A stretch of DNA of 64,000 bases, from the NCBI RefSeq assembly GCF_010384365.1, contig NZ_CP048397.1:2976001-3040000 (forward strand), in the 5' to 3' direction. Position 1 is the stretch's first letter. The number at the start of each line of letters is the position of its first letter. Below are positions 8,439 through 16,293 of the stretch, in pieces. The position numbers and the translations under genes were made by a program. The notes below the pieces were generated by a model, which was not told the DNA's origin, did no database searches, and saw nothing but the letters and a program-made list of their open reading frames with translations. The DNA is from Streptomyces sp. S4.7. Lineage in GTDB: Bacteria > Actinomycetota > Actinomycetes > Streptomycetales > Streptomycetaceae.

Positions 8439-9350
8439 TCAGGCGTCGTAGTTGTCGTCGAACCGGTCACGCGCGTCCTGCGCACGCGCCTGCTCGTCGG
8501 CCGCCCCGCCCGCCCCCACGAGCCCCTTGCCCACCCCGCCGAGCCGTGCGTCGAGGCTCCGCATGTGCCGGCTCCCGACGGTCGCGATGACGCCGGGCAG
8601 ATATCCGCGTACGGACTGCATGCCCCGCAGCCACCACTGCGCGTACACATGCGCCGAACGCCGCTCGATCCCCGTCACCAGGCGCTCGACGGCGGGCCCG
8701 AGCGGGTATGTCCTGTTGGCCGGCCACGGCAGCCGCCGCCGCATCTCGCGCATCACCTCGTCCTCGTCGGCGCCGCGCACCATGTCGGTGTCGGTCCAGG
8801 AGAGATAGCCGACGCCGACGCGCACGCCCCTGTAGCCGACCTCGGCGCGCAGACTGTGCGCGAAGGCCTCGACGCCCGACTTCGAGGCGCAGTACGCGCT
8901 CATCATCGGCGCCGGCGTGATCGCGGCGAGCGAGGCGATCTGGAGGAAGTAGCCGCGGCTCTCCATCAGTACGGGCAGGAACGCGCGCGCCGTCACCGCG
9001 CCGCCGATGAGGTTCACCTCGATGACGCGCCGCCAGGCGACGGGGTCGGAGTCCAGGAAGGGGCCGCCCGCCGCCACGCCCGCGTTGGCCACGACGATGT
9101 CGACCTTCCCGAAGCGCTGTTTGACCTCCTGGGCGACGCGGGTCATCGCCTCGTGGTCGGTGACATCGGCGTACCAGTGCTCGCACTCGGTGTGGAGCCT
9201 GCTCGCCACGTCCTTGAGCTCGTCGGCCTCCAGGCCCACCAGCGCCACCCTGGCGCCGCGCGCCGAGAGCTTGCGGGCCAGCAGTTCGCCCACACCACGT
9301 GCCGCGCCGGTGACGACGGCGACCTGCCCCTCCAGGCTGACCCGGCTCAT
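8439..9350 (-). CDS. Short-chain dehydrogenase/reductase (SDR)
   Basis: NAD(P)-dependent oxidoreductase of 303 residues with a classical Rossmann fold. The nucleotide-binding TGAARGVG lies at about residues 14-21, NAG at VANAG, the catalytic Ser in IASLAA, and the YxxxK pair in YCASK. The Asp/Glu-rich C-terminal tail extends past the core. Its ATG overlaps the stop of the preceding hydrolase by 4 bp (ATGA), so it is translationally coupled as the last gene of a three-gene operon. In that setting it probably oxidises the alcohol produced by ester cleavage, or forms the ketone that feeds the monooxygenase. The substrate is unknown. Confidence 0.9.
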   Translation of the reverse strand: MSRVSLEGQVAVVTGAARGVGELLARKLSARGARVALVGLEADELKDVASRLHTECEHWYADVTDHEAMTRVAQEVKQRFGKVDIVVANAGVAAGGPFLDSDPVAWRRVIEVNLIGGAVTARAFLPVLMESRGYFLQIASLAAITPAPMMSAYCASKSGVEAFAHSLRAEVGYRGVRVGVGYLSWTDTDMVRGADEDEVMREMRRRLPWPANRTYPLGPAVERLVTGIERRSAHVYAQWWLRGMQSVRGYLPGVIATVGSRHMRSLDARLGGVGKGLVGAGGAADEQARAQDARDRFDDNYDA

Positions 9351-10267
9351 ACGGCACTCTCCTCGGTCGCGTTGTCCGCCGCCGCCCGCTCGGCCGTGAG
9401 GTGGTCGTCCACCAGTCCCCGGAGCACGGCGGTCACCGCCTCGGGCGCCTCCACGGGCGTCATGTGTCCCATACCCGTCAGCTCGGTGAGGCCGGCGCAG
9501 TCGGGCAGCGCCTCCGCGAGCCTGCGTGCCAGCACCGGCGGCGTCAGCCGGTCGGCCGTCCCCGCGATGACCGCCGTGGGAATCCTCAACTCGCCCACTT
9601 GCGCGTCGAGATCGAGTTCACCGAGGACATGCGACCAGGCCACCCGTACCGGGCGCGGACACGCGTGGACTATTCGCGCGCAGGTGTCGACCCGGTCGGG
9701 CGCCGTGCCGGGCCCCATGGTCCCGTACCGCAGTATCCGCTTCGAGACCCCCGTGACCGGCCCCAGCGGGGCCCGCGCGCCGAGGATCAGGCGGGTCAGC
9801 CGGGTCCGTACGCGTCCGGGGCGCATCGGTACCACCCGCGACTCGGCCACCAGCTTCGAGCTGCCCGTGCTGCACAGCAGCGCGGCGGCCGCGTGCTCCC
9901 GGAAGGCGGGCCGCGCCGAGGCGGCCATCAGCGTCATGCCGCCCATGGAGTGCCCGGCCAGTACGGCCTTCTCGCCCGGCGCCAGGGTGGCGCCCAGCAC
10001 CGCCTCCAGGTCGTCGGCGAGCGCGTCCGTGGTGTAGCCGCCGCGGCCCACGGCGGGTGAACGGCCGTGCCCGCGCTGGTCGTAGACGATCACGCGGTGG
10101 TCGGCGGAGAGAGCGTCTGTCTGCGCGGCCCAGAAGAGGGTCGAGCAGGTCCACCCGTGGGCGAGGACGATCGCGGGCGCCCCCTCGGAGCCGTACACCT
10201 CTATGTGCAGGCGCGAGCCGTCGGCCGAACGCGCGGTCAGTTCACGGGGGTTGGGTGTCGTCGTCAT
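9347..10267 (-). CDS. Alpha/beta hydrolase (esterase-like)
   Basis: A 306-residue alpha/beta hydrolase. HGWTC gives the oxyanion-hole segment, GHSMGG the nucleophile elbow with catalytic Ser, GTADRL the acid region, and GMGHM the catalytic His. ATG 10267 has a strong GGGAGG Shine-Dalgarno and overlaps the stop of the monooxygenase by 4 bp; its own stop overlaps the SDR start in the same way. Next to a Baeyer-Villiger enzyme the natural role is hydrolysis of the ester or lactone that enzyme makes. This is inference from gene order. Confidence 0.9.
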   Translation of the reverse strand: MTTTPNPRELTARSADGSRLHIEVYGSEGAPAIVLAHGWTCSTLFWAAQTDALSADHRVIVYDQRGHGRSPAVGRGGYTTDALADDLEAVLGATLAPGEKAVLAGHSMGGMTLMAASARPAFREHAAAALLCSTGSSKLVAESRVVPMRPGRVRTRLTRLILGARAPLGPVTGVSKRILRYGTMGPGTAPDRVDTCARIVHACPRPVRVAWSHVLGELDLDAQVGELRIPTAVIAGTADRLTPPVLARRLAEALPDCAGLTELTGMGHMTPVEAPEAVTAVLRGLVDDHLTAERAAADNATEESAV

Positions 10268-11769
10268 CGAAGTGCCTCCCTGTCGCGCGGCTTTCCGGTC
10301 CGTGCCGGTACGACGTCGTACTCCCTCAGGTCGACGGCCCGTGTCGCACGGCGGAACTCGGTCGTCGTCCCCGGCCAGATGGTGGTGTTGCGCCCGTTGT
10401 CGTCCAGGTACCAGCTGGTGCAGCCGCCGGTGTTCCACACGGTGCGCTTCATCCGCTCCTGTACACGGTGGTTCCAGGCGTCGACCGCCGCCGGACGGGG
10501 CGTGAGCGCGGCGCCCGGACCGAGCGAGCCGAGGGTGCGCAGATAGTCGCCGAGATAGCTGAGCTGGGCCTCGATCATCAGGATCATCGAGGAGTTGCCG
10601 AGTCCGGTGTTGGGCCCGATGACGGTCATCCAGTTGGGGAACCCGGCGGCGGTCGCGCCGCGCAGCGACTCCATCCCGTCCTTCCACGCCTCGGCGAGCG
10701 TGATCCCGTCCGCTCCCACCACCCGCTCGGCGATGGGCATGTCGGTGACGTGGAAGCCGGTGCCGAAGATGATCGCGTCGACCTCGGTCTGCGCGCCATC
10801 GGCGCCCACGACCGCCGACCCGCGCACCTCGGCGAGCCCGGAGGACACGACATCCACATTGGGCCGCGCGAGCGCCGGATAGTACGTACTGGACAGCAGG
10901 ATCCGTTTGCAGCCGATCCGGTACGAGGGGGTCAGCCTGGCCCGCAGTGCCGGGTCCTTGATCGCACGCGCGATGTTGGCCTTCGCGACGCGCTCGACGA
11001 GCCCCAGCTCATCGGGGCGCTTGGTGAACGCCTGGACCTGCAACTCCCTGATGCCCCAGAGCAGTCCGCGCCGCGCGACGGCGGTGGCCGGCACCTTGCG
11101 GTGCAGCCACCGCTCGGCACCGGAGATGGCCCGGTCGGCGCGCGGCAGGACCCATGGCGGCGTGCGCTGGAAGAGCGTCAGCCTGGCCACGTCGGGCTGG
11201 ATGGCCGGCACGATCTGGATCGCCGACGCGCCGGTGCCGATCACGGCGACGCGCTTGCCCCGCAGGTCGTAACCGTGGTCCCAGCGCGCGGAGTGGAAGA
11301 CCTTGCCCGGGAACGAGTCGAGTCCGGACACCTCCGGCACCTTGGGGTCCGACAGCGGCCCGGTGGCGGAGACCACGACGTCCGCCGTGATGATCCCGCG
11401 CGAGGTCTCGATCTCCCAGTGCGCCGCCTCGGTGATCCAGCGCATCAGCAGCACCTCGTGGTTCAGCCGGAGGTGCGGCCGGAGCCCGAAGGTGTCGGTG
11501 AGGTGCTCCAGGTAGGCGCGGATGTGCGACTGGCCGGAGAAGACGCGCGGCCAGTCGGGGTTGGGCGCGAAGGAGAACGAGTACAGGTGCGAGGGCACGT
11601 CGCAGGCACAGCCCGGATAGCTGTTGTCGCGCCAGGTGCCGCCGACCGAGTCGGCCCGTTCCAGGACGACGAAGTCGGTGATCCCCTCGCGTCGCAGCCG
11701 GACGGCGGCTCCCAGGCCACCGAATCCGGATCCGATCACCGCCACCCGTACGTGCTCGTGTTTGGCCAT
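10264..11769 (-). CDS. Baeyer-Villiger-type flavin monooxygenase
   Basis: FAD- and NADPH-dependent monooxygenase, 501 residues, that inserts one oxygen next to a ketone carbonyl. The FAD motif GSGFGGLG lies at the N terminus and the NADPH motif GTGASA near residue 180. Between them FPGKVFHSARW matches the Baeyer-Villiger fingerprint FxGxxxHxxxW exactly, which separates it from ordinary FMOs and N-hydroxylases. ATG 11769 (MAKHEH) has a GGGAGG site; the 18-codon in-frame extension upstream enters the promoter gap. It is first in an operon with the hydrolase and SDR. A divergent MerR gene is the likely regulator. Confidence 0.9.
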   Translation of the reverse strand: MAKHEHVRVAVIGSGFGGLGAAVRLRREGITDFVVLERADSVGGTWRDNSYPGCACDVPSHLYSFSFAPNPDWPRVFSGQSHIRAYLEHLTDTFGLRPHLRLNHEVLLMRWITEAAHWEIETSRGIITADVVVSATGPLSDPKVPEVSGLDSFPGKVFHSARWDHGYDLRGKRVAVIGTGASAIQIVPAIQPDVARLTLFQRTPPWVLPRADRAISGAERWLHRKVPATAVARRGLLWGIRELQVQAFTKRPDELGLVERVAKANIARAIKDPALRARLTPSYRIGCKRILLSSTYYPALARPNVDVVSSGLAEVRGSAVVGADGAQTEVDAIIFGTGFHVTDMPIAERVVGADGITLAEAWKDGMESLRGATAAGFPNWMTVIGPNTGLGNSSMILMIEAQLSYLGDYLRTLGSLGPGAALTPRPAAVDAWNHRVQERMKRTVWNTGGCTSWYLDDNGRNTTIWPGTTTEFRRATRAVDLREYDVVPARTGKPRDREALR

Positions 11770-11805
11770 GCCGCCGCCTCCCGCCGGAGTTTCGCACCGG
11801 ACCAC

Positions 11806-11920
11806 GCCAGTAATCACTGGCACTGTTAAGAGAGTAGGGCAGCTCCTTACTCGTGGGTAGGGGTCGGACGAGAAAAGTCACCGGCGGTAGGACGCGGCGG
11901 CGAGACATAGGCTGGACGCC
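11806..11920. promoter_or_regulatory. Divergent promoter/operator region of the BVMO operon and merR
   Basis: GCCAGT (11806-11811) and ACTGGC (11816-11821) form an inverted repeat. GAGTA (11832-11836) and TACTC (11848-11852) form another with an 11-bp spacer, of a size that could lie within a MerR-type promoter spacer. For merR, TAGGCT (11908-11913) is a -10-like hexamer 7 bp before the ATG, which predicts a leaderless transcript. Confidence 0.5.
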
Positions 11921-12583
11921 ATGTCCGACCAGGAGGAAGCCCGCGAGGAGCCCCGCGAGTACCGCATGAAGGAGCTGGCCGACGCGGCCGGCATCACGGT
12001 GCGCACGGTGCGCTTCTACCGCGAACGCGGCCTCATCCCGCCGCCCCGCAGGGAGGGCCGCATCGCCTGGTACGACGCCCACCACCTGGCCAGACTGCGT
12101 ACGATCGCCGCCCTGCTGGAACGCGGCCACACCCTCAACGGCATCGCCGACCTCGCCACCGCCTTCGAGAGCGGACGCGACGTGGGCGAGGTCCTCGGCC
12201 TCGGCGAACCGACCGAGGAGACACCGGTCCGCCTCACCCCCGAGGCCCTGGCCGACCACTTCGAGGGCGAGGTCACGGCGGAGAACCTGGCCACCGCGCT
12301 CGAACTCGGCTATCTCGCCACCGACGGCGACGACCTCGTCCACATCAGCCGCCGTCTGCTGGACGTCTCCGCCGCCCTGGTCCGCGAGGGCGTCCCCCTG
12401 GCGGCGGTCTTCGACGCGGCCCGCCAGGTCCGGACCCACGCGGACGCGCTGGCCGAACTCTTCGCGACCACGCTCCAGACCCACGCGGGCGCGACGGACC
12501 CGCGGACACTGCGCCCCCTCGCCAAGAGCGTGGTGGACGCGGAACTCTCGATGGCCCTGGACCGCCACCTGCGGAAGGGCTGA
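11921..12583 (+). CDS. MerR-family transcriptional regulator
   Basis: A 220-residue regulator with a winged helix-turn-helix at about residues 16-85 (MKELADAAGITVRTVRFYRE, then GLIPPP and a LRTIAALLERG segment). The helical effector half is longer than in metal-sensing MerR proteins and has no obvious Cys cluster, so an organic ligand is more likely. It is transcribed away from the monooxygenase operon, with 151 bp between the two starts, and probably controls it. No Shine-Dalgarno is visible; a -10-like hexamer 7 bp upstream suggests leaderless translation. Confidence 0.9.
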   Translation: MSDQEEAREEPREYRMKELADAAGITVRTVRFYRERGLIPPPRREGRIAWYDAHHLARLRTIAALLERGHTLNGIADLATAFESGRDVGEVLGLGEPTEETPVRLTPEALADHFEGEVTAENLATALELGYLATDGDDLVHISRRLLDVSAALVREGVPLAAVFDAARQVRTHADALAELFATTLQTHAGATDPRTLRPLAKSVVDAELSMALDRHLRKG

Positions 12584-12589
12584 CGCCCG

Positions 12590-13390
12590 TTACCCCTGCT
12601 CGTAGGCGACGCTGACCGGCGCGTGGTCGCTCCAGCGCTCCGCGTGGGTCGCCGCCCGCTCCACCCACGCCTTCACCGCGCGCCCGGCCAGCCCCGCCGT
12701 CGCCACGTGGTAGTCGATGCGCCAGCCCGTGTCGTTGTCGAAGGCACGCCCCCGGTAGGACCACCAGGTGTACGGCCCGGTCTCGTCCGGGTGCAGGGCG
12801 CGGACCACGTCCACGTACGCCGCCTCGTCGAAGACCCGCGTCAGCCACGCGCGCTCCTCGGGCAGGAAGCCCGACTCCTTGCGGTTGCCCTTCCAGTTCT
12901 TGAGGTCGGCCTCCTGGTGCGCGATGTTCCAGTCGCCGCAGACCAGCACCTCCCGCCCGTCGGCCGCCGCGCGCTCCTTGAGGCCGACGAGGTACTGGAG
13001 GAACTCGTCCATGAACCGGACCTTCTGGTCCTGGCGCTCCGTGCCCACGTCACCCGACGGCAGATACAGGCTCGCCACCGTCACACCGGGCAGATCGATC
13101 TCGACGTACCGCCCGCTGGTGTCGAACTCCGCGCTCCCGAAGCCGATCCGCACCCGCTCCGGCTCCCGCCGCGAGTAGAGCGCGACGCCCGCCCGGCCCT
13201 TGTCGGCCGCCGGCGCGAACACCGTGTGCCACCCCTCGGGCTTCCGCACCGCCTCGGTGAGCTGATCCTCCTCGGCGCGCACCTCCTGGAGGCAGACCAC
13301 ATCGGCACCGGTCCCGGCCAGCCACTCGACGAAGCCCTTCTTCGCGGCGGCCCGGAGCCCGTTCACATTCACGGATGTCACAGTGAGCAT
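12590..13390 (-). CDS. xthA: Exodeoxyribonuclease III
   Basis: A 266-residue Mg2+-dependent AP endonuclease and 3'-5' exonuclease of base excision repair. The protein opens with VTSVNVNGLRAA, has the metal-binding LQEVRA glutamate, the GDWNIAHQE catalytic Asp/Asn segment, and ends with the SDHAPV motif that carries the catalytic His. Length is normal for the family. ATG 13390 directly begins the conserved N terminus. It converges on merR with 6 bp between the stops and diverges from the GNAT gene with a 34-bp gap. Confidence 0.95.
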   Translation of the reverse strand: MLTVTSVNVNGLRAAAKKGFVEWLAGTGADVVCLQEVRAEEDQLTEAVRKPEGWHTVFAPAADKGRAGVALYSRREPERVRIGFGSAEFDTSGRYVEIDLPGVTVASLYLPSGDVGTERQDQKVRFMDEFLQYLVGLKERAAADGREVLVCGDWNIAHQEADLKNWKGNRKESGFLPEERAWLTRVFDEAAYVDVVRALHPDETGPYTWWSYRGRAFDNDTGWRIDYHVATAGLAGRAVKAWVERAATHAERWSDHAPVSVAYEQG

Positions 13391-13424
13391 TCCGGCACCC
13401 TACCCAGGCTCTACGATCGATGCC

Positions 13425-13910
13425 GTGGCCATCCAGATACGTCAGGTCCCCGCCGACCACCCCGACGCCGTGAAGCTCGACGCCGAGGTCCAACTCGAAT
13501 ACGCGGCGCGTTACGAGAGCGAGGGTGACGCCACCGTGCTCCACCCCCGGATGTTCGACCCGCCCCAGGGGCTCTACCTCCTCGCCTACGACGCCGACGA
13601 CCGCCCGGTCGCCACCGGCGGCTGGCGGTCGCAGGAGGCCAATGACGAGGGCTACTCGGACGGCGACGCCGAGATCAAGCGGATGTACGTGACGGTGGAG
13701 GCGCGCGGCCTCGGGCTGGCCCGCCGTATCCTCGCGCGGCTGGAGGAGGACGCCCGCGCGGCGGGCCGTACCCGCATGGTGCTGGAGACGGGCACCAAGC
13801 AGCCGGAGGCGATCGCCCTCTACCGGTCCAGCGGCTACACGGACTGCTCGAAGTTCGGCCACTACCGGCACGACCCGCTCAGCATCTGCCTGGCGAAGCC
13901 GCTGGGCTGA
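13425..13910 (+). CDS. GNAT-family N-acetyltransferase, probably leaderless
   Basis: A 161-residue acyl-CoA-dependent acetyltransferase. The acetyl-CoA pyrophosphate loop is present as RGLGLARRI (consensus Q/RxxGxG/A), followed by the LETGTKQPEAIALY helix typical of small-molecule GNATs. GTG 13425 lacks a Shine-Dalgarno, but TACGAT at 13412-13417 is a good -10 hexamer placed 7 bp before it, so transcription probably begins at the start codon. An ATG 14 codons upstream would place the promoter inside the gene. The substrate is unknown. Confidence 0.85.
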   Translation: MAIQIRQVPADHPDAVKLDAEVQLEYAARYESEGDATVLHPRMFDPPQGLYLLAYDADDRPVATGGWRSQEANDEGYSDGDAEIKRMYVTVEARGLGLARRILARLEEDARAAGRTRMVLETGTKQPEAIALYRSSGYTDCSKFGHYRHDPLSICLAKPLG

Positions 13911-13930
13911 GTGCCGGTCCCGGCACACGA

Positions 13931-13971
13931 CGGAGCCCGGTCCGGCAGCCGTGCTGCCGGACCGGGCTCCG
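13931..13971. terminator. Bidirectional hairpin terminator
   Basis: Perfect 18-bp stem, 13931-13948 with 13954-13971, and a 5-nt loop. It lies between the convergent GNAT and rodlin genes and can serve both. Confidence 0.9.
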
Positions 13972-13981
13972 AGGCGGATGG

Positions 13982-14389
13982 TCAGCCGTTGTTGACGCCG
14001 TTCGCCGAGAGGACCGGAATGTCCTCCAGGATGTGCGAGAGGGGCTCGTCGCCCTTCGCCTGCGTCGAGTTCTCGACACACTGCTGGTTCTGCGGGGAGG
14101 ACAGGACATTGACGTCCTGGACCGCGATCGGGATGGCGCCCACGAGCGAACCGACGTTGGCCTTGACGGGCAGACCGATGCAGGGCTTGTTGAGCGTGCC
14201 CTGCACAAGGCTGAGCTGCGGGCTCATGTCCCCGTGGGTCTCCGAGTTGCCGAACTCCTGCTCGGCTCCGTTACCACTGAGCGACGTCGTACCCGTGTCG
14301 TTGCCGAGTGCCAGCGCCGGCGACGCGGTGGCGGCGAGACCGCCGACCATCGTGGCGGCTACCGCGGCCGTTGCCCACAGCTTCTTCAT
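13982..14389 (-). CDS. rdl: Rodlin family protein, copy 1
   Basis: Secreted surface protein of 135 residues. Rodlins, together with chaplins, make the rodlet layer of Streptomyces aerial hyphae and spores. A signal peptide (MKKLWATAAV to about ALA, residue 28) is followed by [30 protein letters not shown] and [20 protein letters not shown], all strongly rodlin-like; two Cys are present. The start at 14389 has GGAAAGG upstream. Its last 93 bp are identical to the end of copy 3. The order rodlins-short chaplin-long chaplin matches, from memory, the rdlB-rdlA-chpD-chpA locus of S. coelicolor, with one rodlin extra. Confidence 0.9.
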   Translation of the reverse strand: MKKLWATAAVAATMVGGLAATASPALALGNDTGTTSLSGNGAEQEFGNSETHGDMSPQLSLVQGTLNKPCIGLPVKANVGSLVGAIPIAVQDVNVLSSPQNQQCVENSTQAKGDEPLSHILEDIPVLSANGVNNG

Positions 14390-14579
14390 TTTGTTGCCTT
14401 TCCAGAATTTCGGCACCCCACCGGTGGAGTGCCGTTTCGTTCAACTCGCCGCGCGACGTTTGGTTGCTCCCATGCCCCCGAACGGCCCATAAGGCATATC
14501 GGCGGGTCGCGCGGCATGAACACCACCGGGTCACCGCTGAATTCGGCGATGACCCGGCAGTGGTGGCTCAGTGGCGAGA

Positions 14580-14990
14580 TCAGCCGTTGCCCGCACCGTT
14601 GGCGGACAGGATCGGGATGTCGTTCAGCAGGTGCGACAGCGGCTCGTCGCCCTTCGCCTGCGTCGAGTTCTCGACACACTGCTGGTTCTGCGGAGAGGAC
14701 AGGACGTTGACGTCCTGGACCGCGATCGGCACGACGCCCAGCAGGGAACCGGCGTTGACCTTGGCAGGGAGGCCGATGCAAGGCTTGTTCAGCGAGCCCT
14801 GGATGAGCGCCATCTGCGGGCTCATGTTCCCGTACGTCGCGGAGTTGCCGTACGACTGCGTGGCACCGTTGCCGCTGAGCGACGTGGTGCCGGTGTCGTT
14901 GCCGACGGCGGAAGCGGACGGCGCGGCCATGGCCGACATGCCGACAACGGAAGCAGCGATGGCCGCGGAGGCCATAACCTTCTTGATCAC
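14580..14990 (-). CDS. rdl: Rodlin family protein, copy 2
   Basis: A 136-residue secreted rodlin. The start is GTG 14990 ([11 protein letters not shown]) with AAGGGG upstream; an in-frame ATG 17 codons earlier would add residues before the signal peptide. The signal peptide ends near SASA, residue 27. The mature part has [30 protein letters not shown] and the [13 protein letters not shown] block shared with the other two copies. It is divergent from copy 3 with a 219-bp shared promoter region and lies in tandem with copy 1 (190-bp gap), so it probably has its own promoter. Developmental control by the BldN pathway is known for rodlins elsewhere; no site was identified here. Confidence 0.9.
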   Translation of the reverse strand: MIKKVMASAAIAASVVGMSAMAAPSASAVGNDTGTTSLSGNGATQSYGNSATYGNMSPQMALIQGSLNKPCIGLPAKVNAGSLLGVVPIAVQDVNVLSSPQNQQCVENSTQAKGDEPLSHLLNDIPILSANGAGNG

Positions 14991-15209
14991 GATGAGTCCC
15001 CTTCTGAAGAATGCCCCAAAGTTCCGGGGCGCCATGAGCAACTACTTTCTGAAGGTTTGGTTATCGCGATTCACTCCAACGGCCCATTAAGCACTCAATC
15101 AGTCCGCATGCCGCCCACAATCCGAACGAGTGAAGCAGCGGAACCAAACCCGGGGCATTCGGTTGGGCAGGCCGCATCACCTGCATTTCTTGAGAAGAAG
15201 GAACCAACC

Positions 15210-15623
15210 GTGATCAAGAAGATTCTGGCGGCCGCGGCGGTCAGCGCCTCCGTGGTCGGCGTCTCCGCCGCGGCGGCGGCGCCCGCCCTCGCTGTCGGCA
15301 ACGACACCGGCACCACGTCACTCAGCGGCAACGGCGCCAAGCAGGCCTTCGGCAACTCCGCGACCAAGGGCGACATGAGCCCGCAGCTCAGCCTCGTGCA
15401 GGGCACGCTCAACAAGCTCTGCGTCGGCCTGCCGGCCAAGGCCAACGTCGGCTCCCTCGTCGGCGTTCTGGTGCCGGTCGCGGTCCAGGACATCAACGTC
15501 CTGTCCTCCCCGCAGAACCAGCAGTGCGCCGAGAACTCGACGCAGGCGAAGGGCGACGAGCCCCTCTCGCACATCCTGGAGGACATTCCGGTCCTCTCGG
15601 CGAACGGCGTCAACAACGGCTGA
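15210..15623 (+). CDS. rdl: Rodlin family protein, copy 3
   Basis: A 137-residue secreted rodlin. It starts at GTG 15210 ([11 protein letters not shown]), with GAAGGAA upstream. The signal peptide runs to about ALA, residue 27. The mature region is colinear with the other copies; [18 protein letters not shown] differs from copy 1 by Leu for Pro, and the middle carries one extra residue ([11 protein letters not shown]). Its 3' end is identical to copy 1, while the 5' half is as diverged as copy 2, which suggests gene conversion at the C-terminal end. It is followed by a strong hairpin. Confidence 0.9.
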   Translation: MIKKILAAAAVSASVVGVSAAAAAPALAVGNDTGTTSLSGNGAKQAFGNSATKGDMSPQLSLVQGTLNKLCVGLPAKANVGSLVGVLVPVAVQDINVLSSPQNQQCAENSTQAKGDEPLSHILEDIPVLSANGVNNG

Positions 15624-15656
15624 CAGCCAGAGCCGTTCCGGTGCCATTCCGGGTCG

Positions 15657-15698
15657 ACGGAGGCCGGCCGGGGCGAATTCGCCCGGGCCGGCCTCCGT
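15657..15698. terminator. Long hairpin after rodlin copy 3
   Basis: ACGGAGGCCGGCC (15657-15669) pairs with 15686-15698. The inner GGGCGAATTCGCCC (15671-15684) is itself palindromic, so the stem is close to 20 bp long. Confidence 0.85.
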
Positions 15699-15898
15699 GT
15701 CGTACAGGCTTCACCCGCCCTCGCAGAAACGTCATTTCGCGTGGCGATCGGGTGAACCAACAAAGGCCATAAATCAGGGCAGTTTCCTCATAAGCGCGTA
15801 CTCGTTGGAGTTCCAGCAGCGGCGGTGCGGGCCGATCGGGCTGTGTTCGCGTGGCATCGGAGTCACGCGCGCGACCCCGTTGCGGAAAGGGCTCAACC

Positions 15899-16132
15899 AT
15901 GAATGGCAAAAGGGCAGCCACGATCGTCGCGGGCGTTCTCCTGTCGGTCGGTGCCGCGGCGCCGGCGATGGCCGACGCGGGCGCCGAAGGTGCCGCCGTG
16001 GGCTCCCCGGGCGTCCTGTCCGGCAATGTCGTCCAGGTCCCCGTGCACGTTCCCGTCAACCTGTGCGGCAACAGCATCAACGTGATCGGTCTGCTGAACC
16101 CCGCCTTCGGCAACACCTGCGTCAACGCCTGA
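15899..16132 (+). CDS. chp: Short chaplin
   Basis: A 77-residue secreted amphipathic amyloid-forming protein that lowers surface tension and coats aerial hyphae. The signal peptide ends at about AMADA (residue 25). The single chaplin domain follows: SPGVLSGNVVQVPVHVPVN, then LCGNSINVIGLLNPAFGNTC with the two conserved Cys. ATG 15899 has GGAAAGGG upstream; a 16-codon extension would precede the signal peptide. It is likely the chpD counterpart by position next to rodlins and ahead of a long chaplin (synteny from memory). The 275-bp gap upstream probably contains its own promoter. Confidence 0.9.
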   Translation: MNGKRAATIVAGVLLSVGAAAPAMADAGAEGAAVGSPGVLSGNVVQVPVHVPVNLCGNSINVIGLLNPAFGNTCVNA

Positions 16133-16293
16133 CGTTCCGACGTCCGTCCTCTGAAGGGCGCTGAAACGCCCTGAGGGGCACCGGCCGGTCCCAGGGCGCA
16201 CTGCCAGAACGCGCTTCGGGATTGGCCTCGGTCCACACCGATACACAGATACACCAACGCACCGGCGAGACACCGGCGATATCAGGAGAACAG

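Larger units (their letters stand above)
13982..15623. repeat. 93-bp perfect inverted repeat formed by rodlin copies 1 and 3
   Basis: Segment 13982-14074 (minus-strand end of copy 1) is the exact reverse complement of 15531-15623 (plus-strand end of copy 3), including stop codons. Copy 2 sits between them and shares about 85 of 87 bp with copy 1 over 14049-14137. The pattern points to recent gene conversion, and the arms could support inversion of the intervening segment. Confidence 0.9.

Noticed and set aside
10595..13528. Additional plus-strand genes opposite the monooxygenase and exonuclease III
   Set aside because: Shadow frames with Arg/Ser/Ala-rich sequence and no motifs; the minus-strand genes carry clear catalytic signatures.
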